Position numbers and translations under genes: made by a program. From the NCBI GenBank assembly GCA_032988165.1, contig JANTQF010000131.1:1-64000 (forward strand): a stretch of 64,000 bases of DNA. Direction: 5' to 3'. Position 1 is the stretch's first letter; every line of letters starts with the position of its first letter. This document shows, piece by piece, positions 58,875 to 64,000 of this stretch. The stretch comes from Emmonsiellopsis sp. PD_33 (Eukaryota; Ascomycota; Eurotiomycetes; Onygenales; Ajellomycetaceae). The notes below the pieces were generated by a model. That model made no database searches. It worked only from the letters and a program-made list of their open reading frames with translations, and was not told the DNA's origin.

Positions 58875-58967
58875 TATTAGAGGATGAAAAGCTTGATGGA
58901 TTGAATCTAGCTATGTGTGATCTGAGTAGTGGAAGGAATCTAGGCATGTGACCCTAGAGGCCTGACA
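58875..58967 (-). repeat. LTR, right copy (5' LTR in element sense)
   Basis: 93 bp aligned without gaps to 52693-52785. The terminal TG has become TA (TATTAGAG at the left end), so the canonical LTR end is itself mutated. It ends in CCTGACA, followed by CTTTA. Confidence 0.88.
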
Positions 58968-58972
58968 CTTTA
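58968..58972. other. Target-site duplication, right copy (CTTTA)
   Basis: Exact match to 52688-52692. The pair proves insertion of the whole element as a unit and shows no later recombination between the LTRs at this site. Confidence 0.9.
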
Positions 58973-59313
58973 TTCTTATTGGGCTGAGCTCAATATTACA
59001 TTCTGATTGGATGAGATAAGACACTAGAATGAATAGTCTTCCCCCAGACTATCAACCCAGATCCCAGGCAGTTCAATTAAGATCTAAATGGCTATCAGAC
59101 AGCCCTCAACCCCCAGTCCCCTCAGCCTTATAGATGTAGGCTGGCGAATGTGGAGGGCAAGGCATCTATAATTCAAGCCACACTTGCGAATACAGTATGA
59201 TTCAATGGGACGCAGGACAGGGCAGGGCCCTGGGAGGAACAAGAATTCAAAGCCCTGTATGTAGTGCTCTTGGCAGGGGCTCAGCCCCTCTTCCACCCAA
59301 TTTCTCTTGCCAA
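58973..59313. other. Non-depleted island between two retrotransposons
   Basis: About 340 bp that still contain CpG (59144, 59176 and 59210) and have higher GC than either neighbour. It continues the pre-insertion target sequence to the right of the copia element. A 70-codon minus-strand frame (59084-59296) has no recognisable domain. Confidence 0.6.
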
Positions 59314-59823
59314 TGTCATATCACTGACAAGGGAAGTAGTTATCTTGAAATTAGAAATTAGTGCTGGTCTAGTCTCTACTTATGTAAAGGTATATAATCC
59401 CTTCCTCTTTATGAGTCATTCTTCAGTCTAGTTGATCAGCCTGAGGCCCTGTTCAGTGCAAAACTGATTCTTTCTTTTTGTTTCTCCCAGACATATTTCT
59501 TGGCAAATATTTGCATAATTCTACATAATTTTGCTGATATCCCCTTGTCCATTTATTTTGCCCTTTTTATGTGAAGGGCTACACCCTTATACCCTATATC
59601 TATAGCTCACTCAAACTTTACTCAATCTCTGACTGCCCAATCAGACACCTCTGATCAGGTTTTTATATAAATGTTTATCTGCTCTGACCTCATATAATTC
59701 CCTTCTATTTATATCATATAATCTCATAATTTCTTTTCCTTTTTCCTTTCTTTCTCTAGTGATTACAATTTTGATTCTAGTGTATAGCTCACATAATTTA
59801 CTTATCAGAGCATACCTGTTACA
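59314..59823 (+). repeat. Putative 5' LTR of the gypsy element
   Basis: Begins TGTCATATCACTGACA and ends CATACCTGTTACA, giving the TGT..ACA ends expected of an LTR, ~510 bp long. It lies upstream of gag-like sequence in the right orientation. The partner LTR is beyond the window, so both limits are provisional. Confidence 0.4.
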
Positions 59824-62800
59824 TTTTGTAATTACTCACTTAATCTCTTTTTAGAGATTCTCATTATATTCACCCTTTAAATGTAATTTATATGTATAGT
59901 AGATTCTTCTGAATATAATCTATACATATAGTAAACTTTTTTGAAATCTAAAATATAACTTACTCAGCTCAGCTCTACTAGATAATATATCAGTAAAAGG
60001 CTTCAAAGCTCTAACAGTTCATATTGATATCTCATAAGATTTTCCTCTGAACTTTTTAAATCCTCTGAACTTTCTAAATCCTCTGAACTCTCTAAATTTA
60101 AATAATCTTTTGAATTCATTATAAATATGGATCTTCTACATGAAGATAGTACCTCTTCTTAGGGCTCTGATGCTAAATTCTAAAACTTTATCTAATAACT
60201 TATGAATAAGATTAATCTCATTGCTGAATAAAATTATATACTTATACTAACTTTAGCTTCTATTCTGACTCTTACTCATCTAATTACTTTTTTTGAGAAC
60301 TTCCTGAGACACCTAAAAGAAAGGCTTATCATCTTTGAGAAATTCATGAGTAAATAAGTCTCTAAATACCCTGTCTGATGCCTCAGTGTGGAGGCTAAAA
60401 TCACTTTAAATAGTCTTATGATTAAATCTCTTATTAATCAGGCCTGATACATTTACATCTAACTCTCTAATACTATTATCACCTGATTCTACTCTTAGAT
60501 GAAGGTTAATGTTAAGCTTATTCCTATAACCTCTGATGTTATTCTTAACTAGCTTGACATTCTTTTCTCTAATCCTTCAGTAGCCTAGAAGGCCCTAACC
60601 TAGCTATATAATGTTTACTAGAAAACTGATTTACTCTCTATCTTTCTTCTGAGATTTGATCAGAAGATCCTGGAAGCTAGCAGCCAGCTATGAGATGACA
60701 CTGTTAAGAAGGCCCTATTTAAGAAGGCTATCAAGTTTGAACTTCTATAATAGACTGTTGCCTCTATTAAATTCTTCATGTACCTTAAATATTATATGAA
60801 GTTTCATGGCATAGAGAATAACCTATCTGAAATTAAGATCATTTAGAGCTAAATTCATGATAATATTCCTATCATCTCTGAGGAGGCCTTTCTCAAGATC
60901 TCTCTACTAAAGAATTTAAATGCTATGAACTGAATATCTATAGGGCTTACTCATATAAATGCATTCTACATTCTAAATATAATTACTACTACTATTATTA
61001 ACTGCTATACCTAAGATATCTACATTAACTGTGATAAACCTGAATATAGAGCTGCTAACTGCTGTAGAACCCATATTTCTCTGAAACTACTCATACAGTC
61101 TGTAAATATATAAATTAAGTCTAAAGAGGAGGAAGACTTTAAAGATATTAAGTCAGACTTGGGAAAAAACTAGCTTTCATGTAAAATTATAAGTAGAAGC
61201 TCCTGAAGTTAGATAGAAAGACTTTTAAGAAGAAAATGACTATTCTGATGATTCTTATATCTACTATAGTTAATTATTCTTTTAATATAAATGCTATAGT
61301 AGATAGTAGTTGCTATTACTATTTAATAATTTATTTTCACATGATTAATTATTATAATCTTCTGTGTATTCTGATCAACCCCTGAAAGATTGAAGGTATT
61401 AATGGTAATACAGGCAGCTTTATATGAAATATGATGAAGTTTGATGTTGATGTTAATAGATTTCTCTAAGAAAATATCTATATATATAAGATTGAGAACC
61501 TCCTGTATGACTTCATACTAGGCTTATTATAGCTATCTGAACATTAAGTCCTTGTTAATGCTTATAACTGATGTATTATATTCTCTAGAGGCATCTATAT
61601 CTCTAAAAAAGATGTTTATAAGACTACTGATCTTCACTAAATCTTCATTAATATCTATAACCTTCTTTAAAGCTACAATCAGAAATTTAAGTCTCAATCT
61701 CTCATTGAAATCTTCACTGCTAACATGGCTGATATAGAGAAGGCTCTCTCATAACTCTCTAAGAAGTTAAAGATTAATCTTATAATAGTCCTCTCTCTAT
61801 ACTACTATAAATTTCTTGATGTTTTTAATTATAAGGCTGCTGAGAAGCTTCTACCATTCTACAGTATATATGACTATCATATTGAATTTGAGAAGATAGA
61901 TGATAAAGATTCTTAGTTGCTCTGAGGACTATTATATAATATATTGCATGATGAGCTGCTTGTGCTCTGTAAGACCCTTAATAACCTTTTGAATAAAGAT
62001 TTTATCTGAGTTAGTAATTTGCCTGTAGGTGCACCCATACTCTTTGTGAAAAAGCCAGGTAGAGACCTCTAGTTCTATATTAACTATTAGGGTTTTAACT
62101 ATCTCACCTAAAAAAATCATTATCTACTATTATTAATTAATGAGACTTTTGAATGGATCAGCTGAGCTAAATAGTTCATAAAGTTAGATGTCATTTCTGT
62201 ATTCTATAAGATTTAAATTGCAGAAGGAGATGAATGACTAACTGCCTTTTACATGAGATATGATCTATTTGAATGAATAGTTATTCTCTTTAGCTTCATG
62301 AATGCTCTGAGTACCTTCCAGAAATACATTAATTAGGTCTTATAAAACTATTTAGATAAATTTACTTTTATCTATCTTAATGATATTCTTATCTTTACTG
62401 ATAGATTCTATAAGTAGCATTAAGAGTACATTCAAAAAGTCCTTATCTACCTTTATGAGTATAGTCTTCTAATTGATATCAATAAATTTACCTTTAAAGT
62501 TCAAGAGATGATCTACCTTGACTTCATCATAGAGGTAGGGAAGGGAGTTCATATGAACCCTAAGAAGATTATTACTATTCTTAAATGAGAGGCCCCTATA
62601 ATTATAAAAAGTATATAAGGCTTCCTAGAATTCATAAATTTCTACTAATACTTCATTTGAGATTTTTCTGATATCATCTAATTACTGACTGATCTTACAT
62701 GCAAAGATCAGTAGTTTTAATAGTCTAAGAAAGTAGATAAGACATTCATATATTTTAAGTAGATATTTATCTTCATTCTGATGCTTATTACATTTAACTC

Positions 62801-64000
62801 TAACTGTCTGATGATAGTTGAAACAGACTCTTTTAGTTATATTATAAGTAATACTCTCATATAATAGGATAATAAAGGCATCCTATGACCCTATACATTC
62901 ATATTTAAGAAGCTCAGCCCTGCTAAAGCTAACTATGAGATCTATAACAAGGAACTCCTCACCATTATCTAATATCTAGAAGAATGGGACTCTAAACTCT
63001 GCAGTATGAAAAACTTTGAAATCATTATAGATCATAAGAACCTCTGATATTTCATAATGACTCATAAACTTTCTAAATGTCAGATGCACTGAGCTGAATT
63101 TCTTAGTTACTTCTATTTTATAATCTATTACTACTTTAATATAGAGAACTTCATGGCTGATACCCTCTTCTGATATAAATAGAATATACCTTCTAAAGAC
63201 TCTAATACCTACTGAGTAAATTACAAATAAAGACTACTAGATCTGCAGATTCTTAAAGAATCTGAAGTAACACTATATAGAGTAATATATATTTTACTTA
63301 TTACCCTACTAATTATAACTACCTTATCCCTACTTTAGGAACTCTAGAACACTACTGCTATCTCTAATGAATATCTTCAAATAATAATCTAGATTATCTA
63401 AGATAAAGCTCATTATTTTCTATCTGAATTTCAAGCTTATATTAATATCATTAAATACTTTATAGACTCTAACTTCTGACTACACTTCTGAGGAAGATGA
63501 TAAGTTCCTGATTCAGAACTATTATGCATCTGAATCATATAAAAAACTTATAATTCTCTGATGACTAACTATTTAGATCATAAAGTGCTTTACCAAATTT
63601 TATCCTGAGATTTCTACTAGCTTAATATATCTTAAAGTATTTAATAGTTCATCTAGAACTATAATATCTACTGATCTGTCATTATCTAGTAGGACTATTA
63701 TCAAGGTTTACTTAAATCTCTTCTGATCTTTAAATATGTCTAATGTGATATTATCATTAATTTTACAGTAGATCTCTCTATAAGTAATAGCTGTAAGAAT
63801 ATCCTTATCATTATTAATTATCTTAGTAAAGATATTATCTTTAAACCCTGTGTGAAGATGAATGTGCCTGCAGTAGCTAAAGCCTTCCTCTAAAGTTTAT
63901 TTTATTATCAGTATGATCTACCCTATATAATTGTCTTAGACTGTAGAACCCAGTTTATTAGAGCTATCTGAATCTAAATCTATTAACTTCTTAAGATCTT
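59824..64000 (+). mobile_element. Ty3/gypsy retrotransposon, mutated, cut by window end
   Basis: Plus-strand remnants in gypsy order. Gag zinc knuckle at ~61,020-61,065 (YINCDKPEYRAANC, with the first Cys and the His replaced by Tyr). Reverse transcriptase from ~62,020 (PVGAPILFVKKPGRDL, then TFQKYIN) with YLND at 62373-62384. RNase H at ~62,930-63,180 (SPAKANYEIYNKELL, IDHKNL). Integrase region from ~63,250 (LDCRTQFIRA near 63,930, equivalent to SDRGSQF). The order RT-RH-IN separates it from copia. Stops are frequent and CpG is nearly absent. The chromodomain or 3' LTR, if any, lies outside the window. Confidence 0.85.
62373..62384 (+). pseudogene. Degraded gypsy reverse-transcriptase active site (YLND)
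   Basis: TAT CTT AAT GAT in FIYLNDILIFT corresponds to the gypsy YLDD box. The first catalytic Asp is Asn through GAT-to-AAT, a G-to-A transition. Confidence 0.8.

Larger units (their letters stand above)
52693..58967 (-). mobile_element. Ty1/copia LTR retrotransposon, structurally complete, mutated
   Basis: 6275 bp bounded by 93-bp LTRs and a CTTTA duplication. Coding sense is minus. Reading right to left: gag with a degraded zinc knuckle (CDYYNMKHSSVC, ~57,270), protease with Asp-Ser-Gly at 57009-57001 (FDSGTEAHLFP), integrase C-terminus (55620-55396, FMSYEGFINYYLI..KDVIF), then reverse transcriptase (IIIYIDNFYLYS at ~54,490). The order gag-PR-IN-RT is the copia order. A purine tract (AGTGAGTGGGGG in element sense) directly abuts the 3' LTR at 52786 and is the likely polypurine tract. 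Stops occur in all frames, mostly TAA/TAG, and CpG is essentially absent inside, so the element is dead. Clear RIP-type decay; expression is not expected. Confidence 0.9.

Noticed and set aside
59084..59296. 70-codon frame between the two retrotransposons
   Set aside because: Short, Cys/Pro-rich, no family features and no supporting signals; kept only as part of the CpG-retaining island.

Overview
The window is a 64 kb piece of a filamentous ascomycete (Pezizomycotina) genome. The evidence is short spliceosomal introns (mostly 44-170 nt, GT..AG, CTRAY-like branch sites), a Zn2Cys6 regulator, a GH55 glucanase, two MFS transporters, a fungal acetamidase-type amidase, an alternative NADH dehydrogenase, and retrotransposons degraded by C-to-T mutation (RIP-like). 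The near-total loss of CpG inside the repeats recalls what is reported for Onygenales such as Coccidioides, but no gene here fixes genus or order, so I place it only tentatively in Eurotiomycetes. The first ~80 bases are rich in G/C homopolymers and look like a contig edge.

Layout. Positions 1-52,692 are gene-bearing and of ordinary composition. In order: a PLP-dependent aminotransferase (249-2063, +); an NmrA-like reductase (3671-4684, -); a secreted two-domain GH55 glucanase (7382-10180, +); a DHA2 drug transporter (11987-13872, +); a Dal5/Tna1-type anion transporter with eight exons (15109-17034, -); a large Hsp20 chaperone (19881-21044, -); a mitochondrial type II NADH dehydrogenase (22135-23790, +); an amidase (24370-26368, +); a short-chain dehydrogenase (26923-27980, -); an unnamed fungal protein (28929-30249, +); a 2-oxoglutarate/Fe(II) oxygenase (30359-31549, -); nuclear poly(A) polymerase (32426-34694, -); a 134-residue conserved protein (35264-35668, +); an APH/choline-kinase-like protein (35769-37088, -); an FMN-binding flavin reductase-like protein (37714-38487, +); a Zn2Cys6 transcription factor (39001-42638, +); an 813-residue single-pass membrane protein (43745-46186, +); a But2-like secreted protein (48635-49237, +); an F-box protein (49555-51082, -); and an unnamed 274-residue protein (51519-52404, -).

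From 52,693 to the end the sequence is AT-rich, with stops in every frame. It holds a structurally complete Ty1/copia element on the minus strand (52,693-58,967), with 93-bp LTRs and a perfect 5-bp target duplication CTTTA. A ~340-bp island that still has CpG follows. A Ty3/gypsy element on the plus strand then runs off the window. Both reverse transcriptases have lost the second Asp of the catalytic motif (D to N).

The genes do not form an obvious operon-like or biosynthetic cluster; housekeeping genes (poly(A) polymerase, NADH dehydrogenase, Hsp20) are mixed with accessory metabolism and transport genes. The most informative content is the retrotransposon block: its two LTR copies record a mutation process that is transition-only and partly CpG-directed. 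I found no clear candidate for a new multi-gene system. Exon joins below were worked out by hand from frame continuity, splice consensus and family motifs, and have not been checked against transcripts.
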